Source: Acanthosepion pharaonis
Lineage: Eukaryota; Mollusca; Cephalopoda; Sepiida; Sepiidae
Reading direction: 5' to 3'
Assembly (NCBI GenBank): GCA_903632075.3
Contig: CAHIKZ030002024.1
Coordinates: forward strand, 5,347,501-5,411,500
Length of the DNA: 64,000 nt
The notes under the pieces: model-generated
What the model was told of the DNA's origin: nothing
The model's database searches: none
What the model saw: only the letters and a program-made list of their open reading frames with translations
Shown: in pieces, positions 36,251 through 46,627 of the stretch
Layout: every line of letters starts with the position of its first letter
How positions within the stretch are numbered: position 1 is the first letter of the stretch
Program-made: the position numbers and the translations under genes

Positions 36251-36355
36251 TTAACAGATTCTGCATTCTAGGTCATTTAGATCAAAGACTTCAAAGAACT
36301 CTTTGATGTGGTCGGGTGACCTGAAACAGTAGGGATCTTCATCTGGATTTTCCAT
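36251..36355 (-). CDS. Short open frame, 34 codons, unknown
   Basis: It starts at an ATG in strong context (CCAACCATGG), 5' of which lies ttggcgcc, reminiscent of a retroelement primer-binding site. The peptide begins MENPDEDPYCFRSPDHIKEF and is acidic and non-repetitive. It could be the start of a retroelement gag-like frame or an old exon. The frame ends at TAA and no continuation is seen. Confidence 0.2.
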   Translation of the reverse strand: MENPDEDPYCFRSPDHIKEFFEVFDLNDLECRIC

Positions 36356-36769
36356 GGTTGGCGCCAAAAATTATGTTAACTGGCCGAATGCATTTGTAGT
36401 AGAATTCAGCTTCGGAACTGTTTGCTCACACTTCACTAGACTGGATATATAACGATACTAAAAAAAACAAACTAACAACTCCCGACTACTAAAGTTACTA
36501 TGTTAAACTTAACTTCTAGTTGGTAAGTCTTTTTTTTTCTTTTAACGCACTGGGTAAAACACTAAAATTAAAATAAAATCTCTTTTGCTTATTATAAATA
36601 CACTTAGCTGGTCTTCAAGACATCCCCTTCACTTTTTTATCTTATTTCTTTTGTTGCAACATGCCATTCTTAAATTTTTTTTAGGAAAACAGGTTTTCTC
36701 AAATACAGTAGCTGTTATCATTCTTTCCAATATTGATGGCGTTTTTCTTCCTAACCTTTTGTTTGAAGT
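36356..36769. other. Unassigned AT-rich sequence
   Basis: Nothing is recognised beyond the possible primer-binding-like site at 36357-36365. Confidence 0.35.
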
Positions 36770-37130
36770 AGTGTGGAATGTTAACATTTTTATTATGACA
36801 TTATTTTCTCTTCGCATTACATGTGCTATTCATTTTAGATGTTGCTGCTGTTGGTAGTCCTCAAGTGATATGGTTTCTGTTTGGTCCAGGTCTTCGTGAT
36901 TTTGTAGTATCAGTCCACAATGTTCAAAGAAGGACAATCTTTGCCAAGATGCTCCAGCTTCACATGCTCAAATTTATTTTTCTGCATTGATCTTAGGAAG
37001 CTAGCAGTTTAGATAATTCTGAAAGAGTTTTGCATCATGCATGACATCCATATGAAGACCTCGTCCTGATGATTTTATTTAAGAATATGACTCGAGTTCG
37101 CTGGTTGAAGTTTTGGTTTTGTAGCAATTT
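36770..37130 (-). mobile_element. LINE C-terminal remnant (minus)
   Basis: The minus strand reads ISLEDYQQQHLK, stop, IAHVMRRENNVIIKM, fitting the QLxWxGHVxRRENN region near the end of RTE-like reverse transcriptases. A related plus-strand copy lies at 63480-63780. Confidence 0.6.
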
Positions 37131-37300
37131 GTTGTATTGGGCGAAACTATCTTTGGCACAGCTTATTTTATGTACAATTTCTTTTTTTCTTATACTTAAT
37201 TTGTTATAGTTGATCTATATGTCAAAATATGTGAAGTGTTTAGTATATACTAATTCCATAGCCTGTATTTTTATGATTCATCTTCTTCTATATGCATTAT

Positions 37301-37602
37301 GTGCATTGTGGTGTAATGGATATCGGCGCGGAGTGAGAAGCTCAGAGAGCCGAGTTCGAATTCCAGTCGAGTTCATTAGATACAGTTGCGCACAAATACC
37401 CTTGGCAAGGGTACGAATCCATCTTTTCTCCCAATCAGTTATGGAGTGAATAGCAGGACAGACTAGATTCTTTAGGTTTGGTTGGCAAACACTATACCCC
37501 AGAAAGAAATGGCAACCTAAAAATCTGCCTCGTCAGGCATGTATCGAAAGATACGTGATCACCTAAGCGTGTATCACGTATGGCACTTAACTGAGTGATA
37601 TG
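37301..37602 (+). mobile_element. tRNA-Arg-type SINE, full length
   Basis: The head (gtggtgtaatggatatcggc, then gagttcgaattcc), body and 3' end (tcgaaagatacgtgatcacc ... cttaactgagtgatatg) are all present. It is the most complete copy of the 4961-type in the window, about 300 bp, without a (TA)n tail. Confidence 0.8.
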
Positions 37603-37699
37603 CATTAAAAATTTAGTCGTCTCGAGAATAATTAAAATAGAATTTAAATGCTATAGACATATGTGATATATTATCGACTTTATCGAAAGGAAATGAATT

Positions 37700-38170
37700 T
37701 GCACAACAGTTAGGATGAATGGATGCCCCATCTGAGAAGACCCGTTCCTTGAGAGTCTGTTGCGCCTTAAACTTACCTCCGACCTCAAGTGCAACTTGTA
37801 CATACGATCTATAGCTAAAGATACAGGAAAGATGATCAGGTCAGTGTACCGCTTCAGTAAGGCGTGATATTGCAAGCTCTCACTGCTCTATCGCTATTTT
37901 TATGGCAAGTACTCAGACGAACTTCATTCCTTGGTCCCGTAATTTCTAACCTTCACTGCCAGAATCCGCCATTCCACTTATATTATAGCAAACTACCCAC
38001 ATTTCCTCCATATCCAATTAGTGAGAAGTAAGTTCCACACGAGCAGCCTATTCCCGCGAACCACATTGTGGAACCAACTCCCAATAGGATGTTTCCTCGA
38101 TCACTAGGGTCTTAACCTGTTCAAGTCTAGGGTCAACCGTTATCTTTCCCTTCTATTAACATAAACTGCC
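37700..38170 (+). mobile_element. LINE 3' fragment (plus)
   Basis: The plus strand reads LRLKLTSDLKCNLYIRSIAK, DTGKMIRSVYRFSKA, then (after an internal gap lacking the YCCHIW part) LLYRYFYGKYSDELHSLVP, FPRTTLWNQLPIGCF and LFKSRVNRYL. It is the same family as 8060-8715. Confidence 0.8.
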
Positions 38171-38969
38171 TCTTACTCTAACCCTCTAACTTGAGTGACC
38201 GCTGTGCTTTGTACAGGGTTAATCTCACCGTAAAAAAAGAAAATATTGATATAAAAATAATTTGTTTGTACTCTGTACAAACAGAGATACCTATAAAAAT
38301 GGTAGCGTGAAAATTTGATTACATATAAATAAAAAGAAATCATAATTTGCATTAGAAATCTTTAGATGCAAATCACCTAAATCTTTAAAATAGTTGATTT
38401 AAATAATGATTTTCGATACTTATTTGCGTAATAACTTTTTAAAGAAATATATATTTCAAATTTTGTCGGAAAAAATGAATAAAATAAACAGAAAACTAAA
38501 ATACACACTCAAGACGTAAGACCCGACTGTACAAGCTGATTTACCTAGATTTTTCCTTTTCTAAAATCTCTAATTGCCTCAAGATTTACAGAATGAAAAA
38601 AGTCATAACATGTTTTTTTCGTTTTTTTTTCCTTCCTGTTAATGCTACTTTACCTTCAGGGGGTAGGCGATTTTGATTCACCTGTAAAATATAAGAGAAT
38701 TCTTTGCATACAGATTGACAACTCTTTCTATAGCCACAGTATCAGGGCGTTCTGTCTAGGATCGCAATATATCTCACTGCCATTTGTCGAGGCTCATTTA
38801 GTATATGTCTGCACTGTGGATTCTTTCTCTAACAGGCAAACACAAAAACAGATACACATCTAATAAGGCGATGAACTCTCTATCTGTTCATTTCCAGACG
38901 GCAACAAATCTGGGGAGACAAACGAAAGAAAAAAGTAAAGAGAATAACGAAAGGAAATGGAAAAGAAAT
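38171..38969. other. Unassigned AT-rich sequence
   Basis: Nothing is recognised. Confidence 0.4.
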
Positions 38970-39215
38970 AGAAACTTAACATCAGATGAAATTTCTTGGA
39001 TACGTAACGAGAAAGGAGGGCTTGGAAAATTTGATACACACAAGGCGGATACAGGGAATGAAGGGCAAGAGACAGCAGCACGTGACCTACATAATGGGCT
39101 TAAGCAAGTGGATGGCGGAACAGGATCTGGGAGAAATAACAAAAAGACAAAACTTATTGAGAGCTACAAGGACAGAAGGAGGTGGAGAGCTATGATCGCC
39201 TACGTCCTGAAAGGA
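38970..39215 (+). mobile_element. RTE-like LINE C-terminal fragment
   Basis: Combining two plus frames gives MKFLGYVTRKEGLENLIHT, GLSKWMAEQDLGEITKRQN, LLRATR and RRRWRAMIAYVLKGNGN, which is the C-terminus of RTE-type LINE proteins in order. A frameshift near 39180 separates the last part. A 153-codon frame at 38805-39266 is mostly the out-of-frame reading of this fragment. Confidence 0.78.
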
Positions 39216-39299
39216 AACGGCAATAAGAGTGAAAGTAAAGAGAGGATAAGGAAGTTAAAAAAATAGTTCAGTGCTTTTTCTCTACATATGTGATAGGAA

Positions 39300-39734
39300 T
39301 TATTAGGAGGATTTAAGATAATCATAATTAAGTAATTCATCGAGTCTAGAAGAAACCTCAACAGAATGCAGAAAGCACTGGACGGCCGTTTCGTCCTATA
39401 TTTGGGACTCATCAGCAGTGCGCATCCACTACTGGAAATTGAAACCCGGACAGTTACGATATCAGGCAAACGTCATACCAACTGTACCGACGGGACTCTG
39501 TGACGAAGAGGTAGCGAATTAGACTCGATATAATGCCGCTCGATCACATATTCCGTGGTGGAACTCATCCGAGTTTCCCTTACTCATAGGACTGTGCTCC
39601 GACAAGCCACGACTACTCTCCCCAAGCCGCTCCATCCAGAACCTTATAAGCCGGTTTAAGAAATGATATACAAGTGATTGGAGTTATTAGGAGGATTTAA
39701 GATAATCATAATTTAGTAATTCATCGAGTCTAGA

Positions 39735-39737
<3 letters not shown>
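39300..39737 (+). repeat. Segment bracketed by 54-bp direct repeats
   Basis: 39300-39353 and 39684-39737 are direct repeats with a single mismatch. The 330 bp between them are GC-richer and contain cgtcctatatttgggactc and a gtaccgacggg stretch. The right repeat runs into (TA)n. This could be an element with terminal direct repeats or a partial tandem duplication. Confidence 0.7.
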
Positions 39738-39797
<60 letters not shown>

Positions 39798-40497
39798 GAG
39801 AAAGAAAGAAAGAAAGTTGAGAAGAATGATAGAAATCATCAACAAAATTTTGTAAAATCACAGAAGAGAAGGAGAAAGGAAAGAAAACACAGAGAAAGAA
39901 ATGTTGAGAGCAAGTAAGAAAGCTACAGAGAAATGAAAAGAAAAGCGGTTAAGGTAAGGTCGGAAGAGTAATAACTGTAAATAGGGTCAGACAATATAAA
40001 AGAAAGCTAGAGAAAATGGCAAAGAAAAGCGAGTGAAAGCAAAGAGATGGAAACGAAAGAATTAAATCGACCAGTAATTTAGTAACCCTCTACATTGAGT
40101 AGCTCTTAGCAATCTTGAGATTTATTACATTTTTTTTTTATAATTTTGACCTTTGAAAGTGAATAAATAGTTAACATTATTTGTTTTCTTTTCTAGCGTG
40201 AAGCACAAATATTGTTGGAACATTATTCGATTCTACAAGGTTAGCTTATCGTATAGTTACATATCCAGTCCAATAATGAATATACTGGTTCTCATTCAAT
40301 CGCCAAAGTCAGTATTATCAAGCACAGTCAATACTTAGATAGGAGATCCCTTGGGAACACCGGGTACTCTAGGGGACCTCCCACAATCTGAAGTATGTTT
40401 CAGCTCTAAATAACCCACAAAGATATGATAAACTGTAGAAAACAAATCAATACAAAGTTAATAGTTTAGTTTAGTTTTTCCTTCTGCTTGTTCTGTA
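39738..40497. other. (TA)n, (GA)n, then unassigned A-rich sequence
   Basis: TA then GA and GAAA units occupy 39738-39815; purine-rich sequence continues to about 40060. The rest is unassigned. Confidence 0.55.
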
Positions 40498-40830
40498 AGG
40501 CGTCGTGGAGAGACACAACCGTCTGTCATCGGCAAAGCGAGTAGCCTGGAGGAGAGATATCTCGTGGGCTCTGAGAGTGACACTGAATCGCTTCAGCGTC
40601 TTCTTGGTCTACCTCTCGTTTTCTAGCCAGAGTACCTGAGGTTGTATGCTCGTAGGGCTGGTTGATAGACATACGAGTGAGGTGTCCGAAACATTTGATC
40701 CTCTGTCGTTCGATGTGTTGTATGATTCCTATTGCTCCTACCAAATCCCTTATTTCCTCATTCTTGATCTTATCTCACCTGATTTTGTTCACTGCTTTCC
40801 TCAGGTATTTCATCTCACAAGCCATCAGTT
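40498..40830 (-). mobile_element. LINE C-terminal fragment (minus)
   Basis: The minus strand reads MKYLRKAVNKIR, KNEEIRDLVG, then IERQRIKCFGHLTRMSINQP, the ERQRLxWFGHLxRM region of an endonuclease/RT-type LINE. A stop and frameshift interrupt it. Confidence 0.7.
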
Positions 40831-41847
40831 TCCTATCAAGGTTTTCTTTTCAGTGGCCATGTCTGGCACTGGTATGTCAGCGTTGGTAGGAAAATGGCGC
40901 TGATGAGATTTGCTTTGGTGCTCACGGAAATGCTGGGATGTTTTTTTCTTTTTCTAAAACAAAGTTAACAAATATAAAAATTCAGACGTCCAATGTTTTT
41001 CATATATTAAAAATCCGAACACCCGAATTTCAAACAATAATAAAAGAAAAAGAAAGAAAACATGGTTTCATGCATGTTAAATAAATCATTTGTATTTACA
41101 AACAGATGAGCATGAATTTAAAAAGTCAAAAGTTATTAAAATATAGTATTTAGTTGAGTAAAAGTCATTGGGTAGTTAGCACACAAAAAATTGGTAGTTT
41201 AAAAACGACTTTTAGTAATTAGTCCACAGTCAAAGCTGTCGTTGAAAAAAAAATTATCTTTAGCGAAGATTCACTGAACTTGTTTGTCGTAATTGTTGGA
41301 AATAGTTTCTTTGAAGTCACCGACTGGCCGGCTATGATGTTGTTGTAGATGATTCGTTTGAAGTCGCCGACACATGTTTCTTTCAGCATGCGCTGAGGGA
41401 GAGAGTCATATCTCTGCACTCTGAAAATCGAAATCTGTGGGTTTCTATAAGATATTTTGGCCGAAAGTAGGCTCGAGAAAAATGGGGTTTTAGTTTTCTT
41501 TGATTCGTCATAGTGATGTTAATATCTCACCAATCGACACTTTGATTTAAATGGTGTATATCATATTGTGGAATCTTTTTGGCATGTTTTAATATTTTCT
41601 GTTATTGGGTAGAAAATAAAGTTTGGACGTCTTTTAATATGATATATATGTGGGTATGTAATTCTATTGAAAATCGCATTTATTTCCTACATATATATAT
41701 ATATAACCTTGACCATTGGACATTATCAATAATAAAATAAAGAATAAATTTTAAAAAATAACAGAGGACTGGCTTTATCGATATTTCTCTAATTTCATTT
41801 TTTATTGATTAATTTGTCATCAATTTCCTAAATTATTTTTTTTAAGC
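40831..41847. other. Unassigned AT-rich sequence
   Basis: 41279-41388 contains two similar stretches with gtttctttgaagtcaccgac-like sequence (41306 and 41356), a short internal duplication. No gene is seen. Confidence 0.4.
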
Positions 41848-42515
41848 AATTAACCCCAAGTAAAACAGGAGTGCCACTAGCACTCAAGGGGTTACAGAGG
41901 ATTGAGAACAAGAGTAAAGAGGCGTGTTTGACGAAGGGGTACAGAGAAGGACAGGAAACAAGATCAAGGTATCAGAAGATGTCGATTGACATTACATTTA
42001 AATATTTGAAGGTTATAGTTATTAGGCAAGCAAGTAAGAGGAAGGGAGTTCCACAGATGGTAAGTGCGAGAGAAGAAGCTGTTTGAGTAGAAGAAACAGT
42101 TACATTTAACCGTTTTGACAGTGAAACGGTTGGACCGAAATGCCAGCCTAGTAGCTCGCTTAAATTCATTTAGTCTGGGAACCCACGAAAGTAGTTTAAC
42201 GGAACAGCTGCTGTGAAAATACTTGTATAAGAGTCAGTGAGAAACCACGGCACGTCTGTAGGAAAGCAACTGAAGACGAGATGCCAGATCAGGACCTATC
42301 GCATTGCATATTCGTCTCTGGATTTTGTCGAGGACCTTGAGACGTACAGTGGAGCCACCAGTATGACAGCAATATTCCATACAAGGAAAGATGGTTGATT
42401 TATAGATTTGAAGGATAGACCCAGACGCGAAAAACTTTCTGGCACGACACAGAGAACCAACTTTCCTTGCAGTAGATGAAGCTATTGATTCAATGTATTT
42501 GTTCCACCTCATGTA
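41848..42515 (-). mobile_element. LINE 3' end (minus)
   Basis: The minus strand reads MRWNKYIESIASSTARKVGS, LCRARKFF, IYKSTIFPCMEYCCH, then KVLDKIQRRICNAIGPDLAS and further. It ends near 41848 with the family's 3' hallmark, cttggggttaattg, seen also at 49494 and 52983. This is one of the better preserved tails. Confidence 0.85.
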
Positions 42516-42999
42516 ATTAATCTATGTGATAAAACGATACCTTTTTCTCTTTCCATCACACACTGCGCGTGACTTTTCATGCGCCTATATAATATATATG
42601 GTTGAACTATGAGTAATTTTCGTTTGGGGGAATCAATTATAATGCCGAATATATCAACATAGGTACTAATCGTAGGAGGCGGTGAAAAATAAATTTGGAG
42701 TGAATAATATACTTTATATTTAATCATGGCGCGGAAGGTTCTCTACTTAGTAGACATGTATGATGCACCTTTTAGTGATAACGCCTCTTTTCAATTCATA
42801 GTTGCAGAAGAATCACAGTAGACTGCTCTTACTTTTTGCAGTAGACTGATGGCTAACTAAGGCTACAGACCCACTCTGTTCTTCTATTTAACCCATAGCG
42901 GAGGTAAAGAGATGGATATTTATATGTAAATGAATGTATCAAACTCAAGTGAAATTCAAAATCGGCTCTCTGATTTTAGATTCGAAGCCGTTTTCCATC
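42516..42999. other. Unassigned sequence
   Basis: Nothing is recognised. Confidence 0.4.
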
Positions 43000-43350
43000 A
43001 AACCACATTCCAGCTTAAATTGCGGAATAAATGGGCAAGAAGTTGTTCACCTCAAACCCAATGGAGAAACAAGTTTTAGAATTTGATTCGTCTCCTCTAG
43101 CCCAGCCACCATATTCACCAAACAACCAATTATTACGATCACTGCAATACGCTTTGGTAGGGAAAACTTTCTCCAGTGAAACCCAAATTGAAGAATTCGT
43201 CGAAAGCCTTTTCACATGAAAACCTGTGGAATTTTACTCAATCAATGAGCTGCCTAATAAGCGGTAACATGTCATTGCAAATAATGGTGAATAATTCTAT
43301 AAAATGTAATTGTACTTTATATAAGAATAAGTTTGATAAACGAAAGTTTA
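43000..43350 (+). pseudogene. Mariner transposase C-terminal fragment
   Basis: The plus strand reads PPYSPNNQLLRSLQYALVGK, TFSSETQIEEFVESLF, then KPVEFYSINELPN. This is the PPYSPDLAPSDYHLFRSLQ...KPxEFYxxGIxxLPxRW end of mariner transposases, with the catalytic SD residues lost. Only the last third is left. It is related to, but not identical with, the element at 61027. Confidence 0.75.
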
Positions 43351-44605
43351 TTTGGAGTTTAGGTGACTTCCGTATATATGCTTGTGCTAATTAATGTCTA
43401 TACAAACAGACACAGATATACACAGAGTTTTACTATGTTTGAAATAAGACAAGACTAATAAACACATCTTCATTTAGTCTGAAAAGCATGACACTGAGCC
43501 GGGCAATGCAAATCATTTAGTTAATGATTTGCAGATTTGTTGCAGATAAGAAAAATAACTTGCATAATTATACAATTTTATTGAACTTTTCGTAAATTAT
43601 TTTGTAAAAATAAAAATAAAAGACATTTCTTAATTTTCTAGAAATTTAAGTTTGTTACTGAAATAAAATATGCATGTTCACACATAGAATTTGAATGAAA
43701 CTGTAATGAAGATGTAGTGGGCCCCGATAAAAATATATAAACAAAAATAAAAAGAATTCATATTAAAATAAGGCATTTGTGCGTATTTTTTTAAAAATAT
43801 CTTTCTCTCTCTAAACTTTTTCTTTCTCTACTTCTCTCAACTAGCGAGAAGGCAACCCTCAAATAAAAAGCAGAAGAAAAGACAGAACCTGGTCGAGAAA
43901 CGATAGAAGTTTGTGGGATTTGAGCCTACTAATTTGAGACTGAAAACTACCAAAAATCAGGAAGGCGCCACACATAACTTCCGGTAAAATGGAAAAAAAA
44001 GAAAGGAACACGAGAAAATAAAATAATTTTAGCCAAACGAAAAATTTAACAGAAAGAGATTTTTCATGTTAGTCAAAACCAAGGTTCATGCCAGAGTTTC
44101 GAACACTGGTCAAAAGGATATAAGCTCATACCAGTAAGATGCGAAGAACGGATGGTGAGAATAACGACAAAGGTCGTGACCACCAGAGAAAGCAGCCATG
44201 TGAAGATGTAGTTAAAAGGTCATATGCTAATCATATTAGGGCCAAGAAAAACGTAGTAGATTGTCACTGACCTAATTCTAATATTACTATTACCCACTGG
44301 CTGGCCTGACTTCAAAACTACTAATTTTGCTGACAACCAAACACCATTTGTCAGAAATACTATTCTACTGGAACAAACCGCTTGGACTCCATTAATTTGT
44401 GGTCTCGAAGTAGTGCAACACAGCTGTCACCAGTTTATGACTTCTTTAGGCAGAACCACACATGCCACACGTACACACCCTACATTATTGTGGAAACATC
44501 ACTAGCCTGAATAGTGCCTCGTTGATAAATGGTGTCTAAGGATTCATGGAGTCTCTTCTGCTGCCCAAATGTGACATTAGCTCAAATAAACTGGTACATT
44601 TAACT
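43351..44605. other. Unassigned AT-rich sequence
   Basis: No gene or repeat is recognised. Confidence 0.4.
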
Positions 44606-45080
44606 AATCAGACTATTTACACTATTTACATTGTTCGGATTGCTGTCCTCATCTTTATTGTCACATTCACAATGTTTCGGCCCGTTGTAAGCTCCAGCCT
44701 TCTTTAGGATCTGTCTATATTTCTGAGATGAGATATTGTAACTATTTACACAATTTACATTGTTCGGACTGCTGTCCTCATTTTTATTGTCACATTCACA
44801 ATGTTTCGGCCCGTTGTACGCTCCAGCCTTCTTTAGGATCTGTCTATATTTCTGAGATGAGATATTGTAACTATTTACACTATTTACATTGTTCGGACTG
44901 CTGTCCTCATTTTTATTGTCACATTCACAATGTTTCGGCCGTTGTACGCTCCAGCCTTCTTTAGGATCTGTCTATATTTCTGAGGTGAGATTCTCTAACT
45001 ATTTACACTATTTACATTGTTCAGACTGTTGTCTTCATCGTTATTGTCACATTCACAATGTTTTGGCCATCGTACGCTCT
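44606..45080 (+). repeat. 129-bp tandem repeat, about four copies
   Basis: The anchor tgttcggactgctg (first and last copies vary) occurs at 44632, 44761, 44890 and 45019, exactly 129 bp apart. Each unit has ctatttacactatttacatt, aatgtttcggcc and ctccagccttctttagg. The unit is the inverted form of one arm of the 55616-56044 foldback family. Confidence 0.95.
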
Positions 45081-45237
45081 GCTCTTTTTCTTGGAATTTC
45101 GAACTGAACCATTTACTTCGGCAACGGGGTTATACTGTTCTAGATCGACACGCCATGGCTTTGCCGGATGACTCAGTTATCTCCCTTTAACTCAAATCCC
45201 CAAGTTTTTGTTCACCACAGCAGTGGCCAGGTACTTA

Positions 45238-45285
45238 ACGCGTATTTGTTATGACCGGAGTAAAAGGTAACGGCTCAGCATTTTT
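45238..45285 (+). repeat. Direct repeat, copy 1
   Basis: About 48 bp containing gcgtatttgttatgaccgg and ggtaacggctcagcatttt. The second copy is at 46511-46558, where it ends near the left edge of the Tc1 element. Confidence 0.85.
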
Positions 45286-45339
45286 GAATCAAGTCACTGG
45301 ATCCAACCAATGCTTTTATCCATTCATGTGTCCTTGATG

Positions 45340-45500
45340 ATCCCAGTGGACGAAAATAAATGGTTCTGCTCGGAATTCCAATCACCTGCAGAAAGACAGA
45401 TTTTACAACGTAAATATGACAATAAAGATGAAGACAAAGGTCCAAACAGTTTAAATAATGTAAATAATTACAATACCTCATCTCAAAAATATAGACTAAC
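45340..45500 (+). repeat. Dispersed repeat, inverted relative to the 129-bp array
   Basis: It carries the reverse complement of the 129-bp unit in decayed form: acaataaagatgaagacaaa, aataatgtaaataattac and acctcatctcaaaaatatag. With 44606-45080 it makes a large inverted arrangement. Confidence 0.7.
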
Positions 45501-46510
45501 TAATCAGACAGCCCAATATGTTATAAGTCCTACAGGGCTCCGTTAATGACATCACGATCTAAGGTGGGGCACAGTGTCTAGTGTCGGTGTTTACAAGGGG
45601 GCCCTAGTAAGACTTTAGCTGCTATAAACTACCAAAATTAAAGAATGCTGAATTGACTTGTTGGATATGTTCGGTATCTCCAGCTTTGAACGTGGATTGC
45701 GATATGAGCCTGTGTCGTTTCTCTTTTCCCACATACAATTCTTACCAGCTTTTTCTGATGATCAGTAAGGACTCGTGGTCAACACTGTTCTTTTCACGAG
45801 GTGCAGCAATGCAATCTGTTAGCAACAGCTGATGCATGCATGAGACCATAGATCGATGGATGTTAAATAATAATTTCAGAAAAAGAATGACTCCGCTCCC
45901 TGGCACCAAATACAATTCATATTGCCTTGTACTTATATAAATTTTGGATATCGGGCAAGGTTGTGCTACATACAATTACATTATATACAGTTATTTTGTG
46001 ACGTTTGTCATGTTAGTGTATATGCCATGGCTTAACTTGGTTAACAAATATTTCAGTGCATTTTACATGCTTGTTGCAGAGGCTCAGGTGTGTCATGAGT
46101 CTAGTGGGTTTTTTTTTCATTTGACAGCGATGAGATTTGTTCTTATCACAAGCACAGGGTTAACAAAAACAGAACAAAGAAGAATTATATACTATATTGT
46201 AATAAAGGTTATTTGACTGATAGAAGATTCATTTCTTACAGTAGATTTTATTAGGCATAATAACAAATTAACAACAGTAAATAATAATAAGATATAACAA
46301 TTATTGTAAAATACTGTAATAAAATAAATAAATAATGATATAATTATGATGTTGATGTTAGACACCACTTCGAACAATATGTTAAGATGAAAAAACCCAT
46401 CAACATTGGAAATAGTGATAATATTTGTAGGGACTTGAAGAAACTACTGGAGCCAGATAAAATAACGTGAACAGCTTGCAAAAATAGCATTTTTTCCAAT
46501 TCCGACATTT
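45501..46510. other. Unassigned sequence
   Basis: No gene or repeat is recognised. Confidence 0.4.
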
Positions 46511-46558
46511 CCGCGTATTTGTTATGACCGGCGTAAAAGGTAACGGCTCAGCATTTTA
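46511..46558 (+). repeat. Direct repeat, copy 2
   Basis: This matches 45238-45285 with about one substitution. It lies 70 bp before the transposase start codon. Confidence 0.85.
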
Positions 46559-46627
46559 ATCCTTTATCTTGCTTTTCCACTTAATTAAGTCATTGTTTAT
46601 CTTCAAGTAAAAGTGTCCCATATTAAA

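Noticed and set aside
38805..39266. 153-codon plus-strand frame as a host gene
   Set aside because: The neighbouring frame carries a recognisable RTE-type LINE C-terminus (MKFLGYVTRKEGLENL, GLSKWMAEQDLGE); the long frame is mostly its shifted reading.
44606..45080. CRISPR-like spacing of 129 bp
   Set aside because: The whole 129-bp unit repeats; there are no variable spacers and no cas-like genes.
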